A stretch of DNA of 64,000 bases from Ornithinibacillus bavariensis (lineage in GTDB: Bacteria; Bacillota; Bacilli; Bacillales; Amphibacillaceae): contig NZ_BORP01000003.1 of assembly GCF_018333235.1 (NCBI RefSeq), positions 248,001-312,000 of the forward strand. Reading direction: 5' to 3'. Of this stretch, positions 38,214-47,755 are shown piece by piece. Position 1 is the first letter of the stretch, and each line of letters begins with the position of its first letter. The notes beneath the pieces are model-generated. The model had not been told where the DNA came from. It worked only from the letters and a program-made list of their open reading frames with translations, and made no database searches. The position numbers were made by a program, and so were the translations under genes.

Positions 38214-40166
38214 TCATGAAGCATTACTGTCAATTAATTCATTTACCATCATTTTAAGTTTATTAATAAACTCATCGAAGTTTTCCGATTTTCTTAATTG
38301 CTCTACATTGTATGATTCAGAAACTATTTCAATAAAGAGCTCAAATAATCGATTAAAGGTTTTTGATTCTTTATTATTAATCGCTACAAGTGCAACCATT
38401 TTAACTTCATGACCAGACCATACTATTGGTTCTTGTAACGTTACTATTGCGATACCACTCTTAATTGCATCCAGCTCAATCGAATGGGGTACCGCAATAC
38501 CAGACGGAAAGCTTGTCGGCGACATTTGTTCCCTTTTCTGGATACTATAATAAAAGCTATCATTAACATACCCTTGCTCTACCATCATTTGATTCATACG
38601 TTTGACAATATCACCTTCGACTAATCCAGAAGGATCAATTTGATTCAAATAGAGCGCTTCATTAAAGAATCTTTTGATAAAATTATTAATGGCGATCTTT
38701 TGATGTAGTTTTCTTGTTGCTTCCACACGTCTTTCAATCTTAATAATATCCCTATCTGTCAGAAACGGCTTAATAAACACGGAACCTTCGTATGCGGAAG
38801 CAACTTTTCTATCTGTTGTCACTAATAAATCAAACATATACAATCCAATATCATTATGATTAGGAATTGATTGAATTCCCACAGCGTCCCCTAACCGTTT
38901 TATAATCTTATTCGTTAATTGTTCCCGTATACCATGGTAATCGTCTGCAACCAACAGTATCCGAATTTCGTGCTTATCAATATCTCGTTGTTTTTCTAGC
39001 AAGGAACCAATATGCAGCGCTATAAATGATATTTCATCTTCATTAAATCTAACATCAATTTTTTCTTGGATTAATGAAGAGATATATACCGACACATCAT
39101 AAATAATTGGATAGCTTATCTTAATATCGAGTAAACTACTATTCCGTACAAATTTTTGATACTTAGACCGGTAGAATAAGCCTTGTAAATGTATTGCCAA
39201 TTTATTAATAAAATCAGCATCCTCAAAGTCAATGAAATATACCTTTTCTGCTTTACGCAAAACATCTTTTAATGTAGATAATATCGTACTGTCAACATAT
39301 GTTTCGATTTTTTCAGTATTGTCCTCAACTAATGATTTATCGTATAAACCAACAAATTGTAGAGCTAATTGATATATTTCTAATTCCGGAAAATGAATAT
39401 TATATATTTTTGATAGTTCTTCCGTTATTTCATTTGTTAATATATATTCCTGTTGACTTAAATTGTTCTTATATAAATCTTGATCATTCTCTGACAGAAT
39501 ATAACCTTGTCGAATTCTTTCGATACTCACTGCAAAATGAAAAGCAATACTATTAAGGGAGTATTGATTAATAAATATATTATGATCTGATAGGGCAGTA
39601 CGAATGATATTCCTTAGTTCATCTAAAGAAATTTCTTCTATCATTTTCTCAATACTTGATTTTAATTCGTCATATATATTACCCTCATCATAAAGTAATT
39701 CCACCATATATTTTCGTCTTGAACGCTCCGAACCCTTAAGTTTAACGATATTATTTTTAATCGTTATCTCAAGAGTTTGTGCTGGAAGACTTTGTTTCAA
39801 TTCTTGAATATCATTTTTTAACGTAGACTCTGAAATAAATAGTTTTTCACTTAAATCGAATAAATCAATTCCATCTGATGAATATTTAAGCATTTCCAAA
39901 AAGATTCTTGATTTACGGTTATTGAGTTTAAACTCCGAATCATCACTATTTTGTCTATTACTTTTTAACGCTTCTTTATTAAGTCTGTAACCAATATTAC
40001 TTGATTCTATCGCATTTGATAATTCATTGTTTATCTTTGAAACATAATTTCTAATTGTTCGTGTTGAACAATTAAGAAAATCCGCTAATTCATTAGCGTT
40101 GATCCACTCACCATGTTTTCTTCTCAATAGGTTCAGTAATTCTTTTTGCTTCTCATTCATGATCAT
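38214..40166 (-). CDS. PRD-containing transcription activator (LicR/MtlR type)
   Basis: A 650-residue regulator controlled by PTS phosphorylation. An N-terminal helix-turn-helix pair (NEKQKELLNLLRRKHGEWIN, then LNCSTRTIRNYVSKI) is followed by a second HTH (about 85-160), two PRD domains with regulatory His (about 170-400), an EIIB-like segment and an EIIA-like C-terminal domain with the active-site type His in SGIAVPHSI. This is the LicR/MtlR architecture, which activates transcription rather than antiterminating it. It lies directly after the PTS operon on the same strand, and the promoter dyads at 43680-43728 are its likely targets. Confidence 0.92.
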   Translation of the reverse strand: MIMNEKQKELLNLLRRKHGEWINANELADFLNCSTRTIRNYVSKINNELSNAIESSNIGYRLNKEALKSNRQNSDDSEFKLNNRKSRIFLEMLKYSSDGIDLFDLSEKLFISESTLKNDIQELKQSLPAQTLEITIKNNIVKLKGSERSRRKYMVELLYDEGNIYDELKSSIEKMIEEISLDELRNIIRTALSDHNIFINQYSLNSIAFHFAVSIERIRQGYILSENDQDLYKNNLSQQEYILTNEITEELSKIYNIHFPELEIYQLALQFVGLYDKSLVEDNTEKIETYVDSTILSTLKDVLRKAEKVYFIDFEDADFINKLAIHLQGLFYRSKYQKFVRNSSLLDIKISYPIIYDVSVYISSLIQEKIDVRFNEDEISFIALHIGSLLEKQRDIDKHEIRILLVADDYHGIREQLTNKIIKRLGDAVGIQSIPNHNDIGLYMFDLLVTTDRKVASAYEGSVFIKPFLTDRDIIKIERRVEATRKLHQKIAINNFIKRFFNEALYLNQIDPSGLVEGDIVKRMNQMMVEQGYVNDSFYYSIQKREQMSPTSFPSGIAVPHSIELDAIKSGIAIVTLQEPIVWSGHEVKMVALVAINNKESKTFNRLFELFIEIVSESYNVEQLRKSENFDEFINKLKMMVNELIDSNAS

Positions 40167-40232
40167 TCAGACTCCTTGAATATGAACAGAAGTAGGTTAT
40201 TGAAAACAATAACCTACTTTCTTTCGTGTATC

Positions 40233-41678
40233 TTAAAGCTCAGAACCATTTGTTTCAATTACATTTTTATACCAGTAGAAGCTGTCTTTCTTAATTCTTT
40301 CACCTGTGCCTTTGCCTTCATTATCTAAGTCTACATAAATAAAGCCATAACGCTTATTCATTTGAGCAGATGAACAGCTAATAATATCAATTGGCCCCCA
40401 TGCACAATACGCAAAGACATTTGCTCCATCATACATTGCTTGTTTCATTGCAGATATATGGGCAGAAAGATAAGCAATGCGATAGTCATCATGAACTTTT
40501 CCATCTTTAAGTTCATCATACATCCCTAAACCATTTTCAGCTATCATTAATGGTTTCTTATAACGGTCCCAGTAAGTTGAGAGACTAACATATAATCCCT
40601 GTGGATCTATTGCCCATCCCCACGGACTTGACTCTACAGCCGGGTTAGGTGTGACAGATACTTGTTTTATTGTATTTTTAGAAGCATCTGCTGTGTCTGT
40701 ATAATAATAGGACATCGCTAAATAATCCATTGTGTTTTCTTTTAATAATTGCTTATCTTCTTCCGTTATGTCTAAGTGAATACTATTTTCAGCAAAATAA
40801 TTTAACGCATATTGAGGATATTCTCCAAAGAACTGTACATCGGTGTAGTAAAATTCCATGCGATTTTTCTTTAATGCCAGCACAATATCATCTGGCTTAG
40901 ATGTTGCTGGATAAACCGTTACATCGGAAACCATTGTACCAATCTGCATTTCTGGATTAACTGATTCAGCATACTTTTTTAACATGGCACTTGCCACAAA
41001 CTGATTATGAACTGCTTGATACGCTGCTTCCTCATAATTATCTACTGCATCAGAAGGAATTGCTGTCGAATTAAATGGCTCATAACCAATTAAATTAATT
41101 TGGTTGATGACAATCCAATATCTCACCTTATCTTTATAACGATCTAATACGACCTTACCGTATTTGTAAAATAAATCGATAACTTTACGATTATGCCAAC
41201 CACCATATTTTAATGAAACATTAACCGGTGTTTCATAATGTAATATTGTAATGATAGGCTCCATACCAAGCTCAACAATTTTATCTATTAAATTGTCATA
41301 ATACTTTAGCCCCGCTTCATTTGGTTCTTCCTCATCACCTGTCGGGAAAATTCTTGTCCAATCAATCGACGTTCTGAAATTTTTAAATCCCATCTCAGCA
41401 AGTAGTTCCAAATCTTTATCGTAAGTATGATAAAAGTCAATACCATATCTCTTCGGATAATAACCTTCTTTATCTTCTAAATTAGCTTTAATTTGCGAGA
41501 TTGTCATACCTGCTTTTTGTTCAGCCTGAATTTCGAAATTGGATTTATCAGGATAATATTTATGAACATCCGCAAGGCTCTTCCCTTTTCCTCCTACATC
41601 ATGAGCCCCTTCTGCTTGATTTGCAGCAATTGCTCCACCCCATAGAAAATCCTTTGGCATTTGATAATTATTAAGCAT
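40233..41678 (-). CDS. GH1 6-phospho-beta-glycosidase with Gln at the acid/base position
   Basis: A 481-residue cytoplasmic GH1 enzyme, expected to split the phosphorylated beta-glucosides delivered by the adjoining PTS. The nucleophile Glu381 in IAENGLG is present, as is the phosphate-binding S...KRYGFIYVD region. The acid/base Glu of the usual TFNEIN motif is replaced by Gln193 (VINQIN). In plant GH1 enzymes, Gln here makes the enzyme depend on activated aglycones or an external base. The variant may define a subgroup with a different substrate. It is the last gene of the IIB-IIC-IIA-GH1 operon. Confidence 0.93.
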   Translation of the reverse strand: MLNNYQMPKDFLWGGAIAANQAEGAHDVGGKGKSLADVHKYYPDKSNFEIQAEQKAGMTISQIKANLEDKEGYYPKRYGIDFYHTYDKDLELLAEMGFKNFRTSIDWTRIFPTGDEEEPNEAGLKYYDNLIDKIVELGMEPIITILHYETPVNVSLKYGGWHNRKVIDLFYKYGKVVLDRYKDKVRYWIVINQINLIGYEPFNSTAIPSDAVDNYEEAAYQAVHNQFVASAMLKKYAESVNPEMQIGTMVSDVTVYPATSKPDDIVLALKKNRMEFYYTDVQFFGEYPQYALNYFAENSIHLDITEEDKQLLKENTMDYLAMSYYYTDTADASKNTIKQVSVTPNPAVESSPWGWAIDPQGLYVSLSTYWDRYKKPLMIAENGLGMYDELKDGKVHDDYRIAYLSAHISAMKQAMYDGANVFAYCAWGPIDIISCSSAQMNKRYGFIYVDLDNEGKGTGERIKKDSFYWYKNVIETNGSEL

Positions 41679-41692
41679 TCGAATACCCCCAA

Positions 41693-42034
41693 TTATTTTT
41701 TCATTAGCTTCTCAAAAATTGCTATTAAATTTTCAGCTATTAATATCTCACTTTGTGCAGTCATCATTGTATCTTGTGCGTGAGCAAATAGAATCGAGTA
41801 TCGAATTTGCTCTCCCATTGCTTCTTTTTGAATAGTGCTCGTTTGAAATGAGTGAGATATGGTAACCTCTTCTCTTGCCTTCTTTAAATAGTCATTCGCT
41901 TCCTCAAAGTTTTCATCATGAATGCTTTTTAGTGATTTAACCAAATAGTCACGTGCATTTCCAGCGTGTATTAAGACATTCATTGAAACCTGGGTTAACT
42001 CATCAATCTCTTCATTATGATCTAAATCTGACAT
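41693..42034 (-). CDS. PTS lactose/cellobiose-family EIIA
   Basis: A 113-residue phosphocarrier of the helical Lac family. The phosphorylated His85 lies in ILFAHAQDTMM, the family signature, after QVSMNVLIHAGNARD. It passes phosphate from HPr to the EIIB at 43300. It sits between EIIC and the GH1 gene, 17 bp from the first and 14 bp from the second. Confidence 0.95.
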   Translation of the reverse strand: MSDLDHNEEIDELTQVSMNVLIHAGNARDYLVKSLKSIHDENFEEANDYLKKAREEVTISHSFQTSTIQKEAMGEQIRYSILFAHAQDTMMTAQSEILIAENLIAIFEKLMKK

Positions 42035-42051
42035 GATCTAATTTTTCCTCC

Positions 42052-43296
42052 TTACAAATTGCTATTTTCTTCCTCTTCCTTTTTCAACAAGGATTTATCA
42101 TATACTTTAAAGAATGGATAGAATACTGCCCATGTTATGGCAAATAGGACGATACACCAGATTATTGCCATAAAATCTTGCGTTGCAAAATAGGAAGCAA
42201 GTGGGTATGGCATATACCATAACAAGAAAGTTGATGATGGGATATCTACCCATCCCCAAGACATAATACCGTATACAATCGTTGGAACTAGTAAACCGTT
42301 TATCCACATAGGTACCATCAAGTATGGGTTAAAGGCAATAGGTGCACCAAATACCAATGGCTCGTTAATATTGAAAATAGATGGAACCACTACCGCCTTA
42401 CCAACCGCTTTCAATTGCTGTGATCGACTAATAAATGCCATCATGATTGCTAATGCTAAGGTTGTACCTGTACCACCAATATAAATTAAAGCGTATAATG
42501 TTTCCTGGGTAGCAACATTAGCAGCAACCCCACCGCTTGCTACAGCATCAATATTACCTGCCAAGTTAGCCATGTAAATAGGATAGAATACCGGGAATAC
42601 AGCCCATCCTGAAATACCAAACGAATATAAGAACACTGGAATAAATACGGATAAAACAAATCCAGGATATGTTGAAACAATACCAGCAACAGGTTTGAAA
42701 ATACTTTGAATTACTTGGAATAAATCAACCTGGAATTGAATTGTAATCAACCAACCAACAAAAAGAAGGAATGTGATTGGTAATAGATTATCAAACCATC
42801 TTATGACAAAATCAGGAATAGAAGAATCTTCATCAAAGAATGATTTTGATGCCATAAAGTTCATAATCACCGCTACAAATAAACCAGTTATAATAGCTAC
42901 TAACATACCTTCAATACCAAAACGAGATAAGGTAAACGAGATTTGCCCTTCCTCAATGGTTGGAAATAATAACAGTAGATACAAAACTAATGATGCTGCT
43001 CCAGAGATTAGTTTGTTATCCGAATGCCCCTTGTTTTCCATCACATAATACGGAAGGAAAAAAGCAATAATTAAACCAAACATACCAAATGAGAAAGTAC
43101 TCATTAGTGAAAGATCAGGCATCCAGTCAAAAAAGTTATTCAAAATAGAAATCATCGTAATTAAAGAACCAACAAATACTAACGGTAAACCTGTAAGCAT
43201 TGAACTTTGAATACCAGACACCCATGGGTTTGCAACAATTTTGTTCACTCGTGGAGCAAACTTAGTGCTCATAAAGTTCATTAATTTAGTCAGCAT
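42052..43296 (-). CDS. PTS lactose/cellobiose-family EIIC
   Basis: A membrane permease of 414 residues with about ten helices that transports a beta-glucoside or related disaccharide. The family signature region FNINEPLVFGAPIAFNPYLM near residues 305-325 is intact. Sequence and operon match cellobiose/lichenan/chitobiose permeases (CelB/LicC). The exact sugar cannot be told. It lies 3 bp after EIIB in the operon. Confidence 0.95.
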   Translation of the reverse strand: MLTKLMNFMSTKFAPRVNKIVANPWVSGIQSSMLTGLPLVFVGSLITMISILNNFFDWMPDLSLMSTFSFGMFGLIIAFFLPYYVMENKGHSDNKLISGAASLVLYLLLLFPTIEEGQISFTLSRFGIEGMLVAIITGLFVAVIMNFMASKSFFDEDSSIPDFVIRWFDNLLPITFLLFVGWLITIQFQVDLFQVIQSIFKPVAGIVSTYPGFVLSVFIPVFLYSFGISGWAVFPVFYPIYMANLAGNIDAVASGGVAANVATQETLYALIYIGGTGTTLALAIMMAFISRSQQLKAVGKAVVVPSIFNINEPLVFGAPIAFNPYLMVPMWINGLLVPTIVYGIMSWGWVDIPSSTFLLWYMPYPLASYFATQDFMAIIWCIVLFAITWAVFYPFFKVYDKSLLKKEEEENSNL

Positions 43297-43299
43297 TTT

Positions 43300-43611
43300 T
43301 TATTCACTCTCTTCCAAGCTTAGAGCTAACTCCAAAGCTTTTTCTCCGTTTAATGATCCATAAATTAGTTGCGGAATAATAGCAACCTTAACATTCTTCC
43401 CTTGCGCTTTTTCTCTAATTTCATCTTCTTTATAAGCCAAATGAGGACCAATTAATAAATAATCTATATTATCAATTACTGAATCTAGTTGAGATTCACT
43501 TGCAGCTTTAACAGTGACCTGTTCACCTTTCTTCTTAGCAGCCTTCCGCATAGATGCGGCCATAAATCCACTTGATGCGCCAGAACCACAAACTAAAAAT
43601 ATATTTTTCAT
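43300..43611 (-). CDS. PTS lactose/cellobiose-family EIIB
   Basis: A 103-residue phosphocarrier with the phosphorylated Cys8 in FLVCGSGASSGFMA. It takes phosphate from EIIA and gives it to the incoming sugar. It is the first gene of the operon, downstream of the promoter with a cre site and two dyads. Confidence 0.95.
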   Translation of the reverse strand: MKNIFLVCGSGASSGFMAASMRKAAKKKGEQVTVKAASESQLDSVIDNIDYLLIGPHLAYKEDEIREKAQGKNVKVAIIPQLIYGSLNGEKALELALSLEESE

Positions 43612-43655
43612 ATAAATTCCTCCTTTTTCTTATCTGTCTTCATCTTATCTACGTT

Positions 43656-43670
43656 TGGGACCGCTTACAA
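43656..43670 (-). promoter_or_regulatory. cre site (CcpA operator) of the PTS operon
   Basis: On the minus strand TTGTAAGCGGTCCCA fits the cre consensus WTGNAANCGNWNNCW at every fixed position. It lies just downstream of the TATAAA -10-like element (43673-43678) and 45 bp before the EIIB start, a position typical of glucose repression by CcpA. Confidence 0.8.
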
Positions 43671-43679
43671 ATTTATATT

Positions 43680-43728
43680 TTTCCTAGTGATAGGAAACTA
43701 GATTAGGTCTTTTCCGATTATTAGAAAA
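43680..43728 (-). promoter_or_regulatory. two tandem dyads, candidate activator sites of the PTS promoter
   Basis: TTTCCTAGTGATAGGAAA (43680-43697) is a perfect inverted repeat. TTTCCGATTATTAGAAAA (43711-43728) is a weaker related copy. Their centres are 31 bp apart, about three helical turns, directly upstream of the -10 element. The PRD activator at 38214 is the likely binder. Confidence 0.65.
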
Positions 43729-43857
43729 GCGATATACGTCAAATATTGGGAGAAGTGAAGAATTTTTTAGTAAAACGGGGGATCTAATGGATTTAGAGCA
43801 TGATAGACTTCAGCTTTCCTAAAAGGAAGAGCGATAAATATTATATAGTTAAAAAGA

Positions 43858-43925
43858 TTGACATCCCATAGACTACAAATGTAATATAGGACTACAGTTG
43901 TAGTACTCGACTACATTTGTTGTCG
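43858..43925 (+). promoter_or_regulatory. beta-lactamase promoter with three BlaI-type operators
   Basis: TTGACA (43858-43863) and TAATAT (43882-43887) are 18 bp apart. Three dyads with TACA-N2-TGTA form follow: TACAAATGTA (43874-43883), ACTACAGTTGTAGT (43891-43904) and CGACTACATTTGTTGTCG (43908-43925). Their centres are exactly 19 bp apart. This is the operator pattern of the BlaI/MecI repressors that control penicillinase genes. Confidence 0.85.
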
Positions 43926-43950
43926 AAATTTAGATAGAAGGAGGTAAGGT

Positions 43951-44010
43951 TTGGCTATTAATGACTACATCTGTGATTGTGAATATGTGCGAAAAGTAAA
44001 AGGACAGTAG
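43951..44010 (+). other. short frame behind a strong ribosome site in the bla leader
   Basis: AAGGAGGTAAGG precedes a TTG that opens a 19-codon frame (AINDYICDCEYVRKVKGQ, then stop). It lies just past the BlaI-type operators, where blaI or a bla gene would be expected to begin. It may be the stub of a deleted gene or a leader peptide. Confidence 0.35.
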
Positions 44011-44125
44011 ACAGCCTACAAATTAATGACTATTTGGCAAGCATTGAAGACACATACTTCATCAGTGCTATGCAAAAGAAGTCAGTTTTATATTGGATAA
44101 TAGAAACTAGAAAGAGGTCATCAAG

Positions 44126-45055
44126 TTGATAAAAAAATATAAAAATAAGTTCACCATGCGTCCATTTTCACTACTTTTGCTACTAGTCGCAGTGTTAACA
44201 CTCACTGCTTGCGCGGATAAGGACGGTTCAAATAATGATTCTCCCAGTGAAGGAAATGAAGTGGAACAAAGGGAAAGTATAGATGAAAAATTTGCCGAGC
44301 TTGAGAATGAGTTTAACGCTCGAATTGGTGTCTATGCGATTGATACAGGCACAAATCAGACCATCGAATATCGCCCAGAGGAGCGCTTCGCTTTTGCATC
44401 GACCTACAAAGCCTTAGCCGCAGCCATCTTGCTGCAGCAAAATTCTTTGGAAGAGCTTGAGGAAGTGATTTCCTTCACCGAGGATGATTTAGTTCCCTAT
44501 TCTCCAATTACAGAGAAACACGTGGATACCGGGATGACCCTTTTGGAATTAAGTGAGGCAGCGGTTCGATCCAGTGACAACACGGCAGGAAACCTCTTAT
44601 ATGAGGGATTAGGGGGCCCAAAAGGATTTGAACAAGCTTTAAGACAAATTGGTGATAACATCACCCATGCAGATCGCTTTGAACCAGATTTAAATGCATT
44701 CACCCCAGGAGATAATCGAGACACCAGCACACCGAAAGCTTTTGCCACCAATCTTCAGGCTTTCGCACTTGGTGACGTACTTTCCGATGAAAAACGTGAA
44801 TTGTTCATTGATTGGCTAAAAGGCAATGCAACAGGAGATACACTCATTCGTGCAGGATCACCTGAAGAATGGGTGGTTGGTGATAAGAGTGGTGCTGGAA
44901 GCTACGGAACGAGAAATGACATTGCTATTGTTTGGCCACCAAACAGAGAACCAATCGTCATTGTAATTATGTCCAACCATGACACAGAGAATGCCGAATA
45001 TGACGATAAGCTAATTGCACAGGCTGCCAAGGTTACACTAAGCTTTTTAAGGTGA
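44126..45055 (+). CDS. bla: class A beta-lactamase, lipoprotein form
   Basis: A 309-residue penicillinase. The lipobox LTLTAC puts the lipid-modified Cys at residue 29, so the enzyme is membrane-anchored on the outside, as with B. licheniformis BlaP. Active-site motifs are complete: Ser92-Thr-Tyr-Lys95, Ser150-Asp-Asn152, Glu186 in EPDLN and Lys254-Ser-Gly256. The TTG start at 44126 has AGAGGT; an ATG ten codons later is possible. The promoter carries three BlaI-type operators, so it should be inducible, but no blaI or blaR1 is adjacent. Confidence 0.95.
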   Translation: MIKKYKNKFTMRPFSLLLLLVAVLTLTACADKDGSNNDSPSEGNEVEQRESIDEKFAELENEFNARIGVYAIDTGTNQTIEYRPEERFAFASTYKALAAAILLQQNSLEELEEVISFTEDDLVPYSPITEKHVDTGMTLLELSEAAVRSSDNTAGNLLYEGLGGPKGFEQALRQIGDNITHADRFEPDLNAFTPGDNRDTSTPKAFATNLQAFALGDVLSDEKRELFIDWLKGNATGDTLIRAGSPEEWVVGDKSGAGSYGTRNDIAIVWPPNREPIVIVIMSNHDTENAEYDDKLIAQAAKVTLSFLR

Positions 45056-45108
45056 AGATTGGATAATTCGGATTTGGACATTTAAGTTCTAAGGAGTCTT
45101 TAACTACA

Positions 45109-45150
45109 GAGCGCGTATAATATCCTTAAACAATGATATTAAGCGCTCTT
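45109..45150 (+). terminator. terminator of the beta-lactamase gene
   Basis: GAGCGCGTATAATATC pairs with GATATTAAGCGCTC with one bulge. A run of eight T follows. Confidence 0.9.
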
Positions 45151-45292
45151 TTTTTATTTAGCTATGTTAAAGGATAATGTTGATTTTTCATATGAAAAGA
45201 TGGAACTCCATTAGGGTTTGGGGCTCCATTCTAGGTTAAAGACAGTTTTTAGGTTAAGGGCAGTAATTAACCAGACTATAATTGTAATATAT

Positions 45293-46306
45293 CTAATTAA
45301 ATGTATCTGCCACTATATTACTGAATTCCCTTAGATAATGAAGATAATTGTCTCCACCATAGTTATATCGCTTATTATACATTTTTGCTACGACTAAATT
45401 ATGTTTAGGTATAACTAACAAAGTTGGACCAGTTATTCCTAATATTTGATAAGAGCCTTTAGGTACTCTTTCCCCAATTTCACTTTTAAGAGAAGGCGTA
45501 TCTTGAACATACCAAAACAAGCCGTTAAGTGGTATCTCTATGTCATTGTAATTTGGGCTTTGTACTTTGGTAGCTAATTGTATTACTTCTTTTGGCACTA
45601 TTTGTTTGCCATTCAAAAATCCTTCGTTCAAATGAAGATTACCCCATAATGCAAATTCACGGGCTGTTGTATGAAGGTTTGAGTCGCTTCCATCGTTTGT
45701 ACTTCCTATTTTGAAGTTCGCAGCTTCGTTTGGATTATCAATCACTTTTACTAGTTCATCATTAGGGTTTGTATACCAGGCAGTTTCATATAAACCTAAC
45801 GGCAGGAATACTCTTACTCTTAGTAATTCGGGAAAACTCTTTCCATATAGCTTATTTATTAAGTCCGTCATCATTAATACATTAATTCCTCTGTAAGCCC
45901 ACCCTTTACCTGCGTCAAACTCTCTAAAAAGAGTCCCATCATCTTTCAGATGTAATCCGTGAGAATGTGTAACTAAATGCCTTATAGTTGTGTTTGCAAG
46001 TAATTCTTTATCATATCCATCAAAGTAATCTACTGCATAGTCATCTATACTTTTAATTTTCTTTTCATACAAAGCAAAAGCTACCGCTAGTCCTAAATAG
46101 CTTTTCCTTGCAGATGCTATGTTAAATTTAGAGGCTTCCGTAATGGGTACTGAACTAACTAAATTAGAATGGTAGCCGCCGTAGTGTTCTAATACGATTT
46201 CATTGTCCTTAATTACAACCAATGCAGAAGCACTGCTATGATTAAGTACCATTATTTCTTCTACATATGAAATTAATCTTTGATAGTTTACTGTCACTTT
46301 CTCCAT
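45293..46306 (-). CDS. serine beta-lactamase-like hydrolase (class C fold)
   Basis: A protein of 337 residues of the beta-lactamase/AmpC-like superfamily, with the nucleophile motif SARK in FNIASARKSYLGLAVA (S-x-x-K) near residue 65 and LVTHSHGL after it. It has no signal peptide, so it should be cytoplasmic, which argues for an esterase or peptidase and against an antibiotic-resistance role. The motif equivalent to Y-x-N is probably in WAYRGIN. It is a single gene, convergent with the beta-lactamase gene. Confidence 0.85.
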   Translation of the reverse strand: MEKVTVNYQRLISYVEEIMVLNHSSASALVVIKDNEIVLEHYGGYHSNLVSSVPITEASKFNIASARKSYLGLAVAFALYEKKIKSIDDYAVDYFDGYDKELLANTTIRHLVTHSHGLHLKDDGTLFREFDAGKGWAYRGINVLMMTDLINKLYGKSFPELLRVRVFLPLGLYETAWYTNPNDELVKVIDNPNEAANFKIGSTNDGSDSNLHTTAREFALWGNLHLNEGFLNGKQIVPKEVIQLATKVQSPNYNDIEIPLNGLFWYVQDTPSLKSEIGERVPKGSYQILGITGPTLLVIPKHNLVVAKMYNKRYNYGGDNYLHYLREFSNIVADTFN

Positions 46307-46503
46307 TACCCCCGATGTTACTTATTTGGAAAGTTCTGATAGTCTAATTGTTTTAGTGGAAACGGAATAAAGAAACGCGCTTAGACAATCTTCTTTAATC
46401 ACTTCTGTAAAAAAATACTAGCTTCCAACAGATAGCAACTTATCCTTATAAAGATTAAAAGTAATCAATAGGTAATTGTTACAACTATCATTTTAGTTTA
46501 ATG

Positions 46504-46836
46504 CTAATGTACCTTCTTTTGTAGTAGTAAAAATTCTTCTAAGTTTGGTGATTGATTATATTTCATTGCGGCTTGCTTATCCTTTTTTATAATGGCCTTT
46601 GTTAAATCAATATGATTTATACTTGCAATGGCCACAGCGTAATGTATAACATCAACTAACTCTTTTTCTAAAGAAGTATCCCCTTTATTTTCCTTTCGCC
46701 CTTCCAACTGGTTCAGTACCTCTGCTACCTCACCAATTTCTTCTACTAGTTTCATAAACAAAGAAGATGAAGTGCGTCCTTCTTTATATTTTAGTGCTAG
46801 GTAGCTCTGTAGCTCTTGAAATGTTAGTTGCTTCAT
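46504..46836 (-). CDS. MazG-like nucleotide pyrophosphohydrolase
   Basis: A 110-residue all-helical protein of the MazG superfamily. The metal-binding ExxE-x(12+)-ExxD pattern is visible as KLVEEIGEVAEVLN and KELVDVIHYAVAIAS. Such enzymes remove pyrophosphate from damaged or excess NTPs. The ATG at 46836 follows GTGAGG; a GTG upstream is part of the ribosome site. It stands alone. Confidence 0.85.
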   Translation of the reverse strand: MKQLTFQELQSYLALKYKEGRTSSSLFMKLVEEIGEVAEVLNQLEGRKENKGDTSLEKELVDVIHYAVAIASINHIDLTKAIIKKDKQAAMKYNQSPNLEEFLLLQKKVH

Positions 46837-47092
46837 ATGAGTCCTCACTTTTAATACTACTTTTTCTTTTAACTAGTCAAACAATAGTTTTCTTTATTCT
46901 ATAGTTTCGAACAGCCTGTTTGGAAGCTTGATGATTACGCACATTGGTTTAGCAACATCTGAATCCGCGCACTGTTTTCACCTTCGTCTAAAATAAATTA
47001 GTTCGACAAATACTTCTCCCTAATCTAATATCCCTTACTAATCATTGTTAAATTAGCCTACACTTCGTACTATAGGAGTTCAAAAGCAACCT

Positions 47093-47566
47093 TTACTTGA
47101 ATAGCTCCCCTGCTTTATTTTTTTCTTTTAAATATTCTTCTGTAAGTTTTCGCAGTTTTTCTTCGTTATCAAATTTACTTAATTCTTTTCCGTACCATGC
47201 TTGGAGATTTTCTTTTGTTATTTGATATTCTTGGTTATCAAAATTAAATGTTATCCATTCTGCATTTTGAACTAATGCAAATAAAAACGTAGCATTATAT
47301 ATCGCTGTTTCTTTATAATCTTGTTCTGATGCTAACCAATCATAATTTAAGATTATTCCATACGGTTTCTCTTTTGTTTTCAGTTCAAAACCTTTTAAAT
47401 TCTCACCACTTCGCAACTGATTTGCAATGTTTCCTACTGCACTGTTATCCCCTACAAATGAATCTTTAAATTGAAATATATCTTCGTTTTTATTGTTCGA
47501 ATTACATCCATATAAGAAAATCACTATCGTTAATGAAAATAACATTAATTTAATCATTTTTCCCAA
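47093..47566 (-). CDS. lipoprotein, DUF4825-like
   Basis: A protein of about 157 residues with a lipoprotein signal: a short basic start, a hydrophobic stretch, and the lipobox FLYGC. The mature part begins with an Asn-rich linker and reads FKDSFVGDNSAVGNIANQL and LKGFELKTKEKPYGIILNYD, which matches my memory of the DUF4825 family. The function is unknown. I use the TTG at 47566, which follows AGGGGGAA. Confidence 0.7.
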   Translation of the reverse strand: MGKMIKLMLFSLTIVIFLYGCNSNNKNEDIFQFKDSFVGDNSAVGNIANQLRSGENLKGFELKTKEKPYGIILNYDWLASEQDYKETAIYNATFLFALVQNAEWITFNFDNQEYQITKENLQAWYGKELSKFDNEEKLRKLTEEYLKEKNKAGELFK

Positions 47567-47755
47567 TTGGATTCCCCCTTTTTTGAATTGTCTATACAAA
47601 TTTACCATACCATTTATTTATTTACAAAGACAGATTTCACAAAAAGATTAAGTACATAGCTGTTTTATCTGCCACTTATGAAAGTCATCAACATTGTATG
47701 ACTTGTTGATATGGAGGAGGGAAATAGCAAGATACCCACTTAATTGTACATTTGC

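Noticed and set aside
43920-44130. Intact blaI between the operators and the beta-lactamase
   Set aside because: Only short frames are open here; no repressor-length frame or helix-turn-helix is present.
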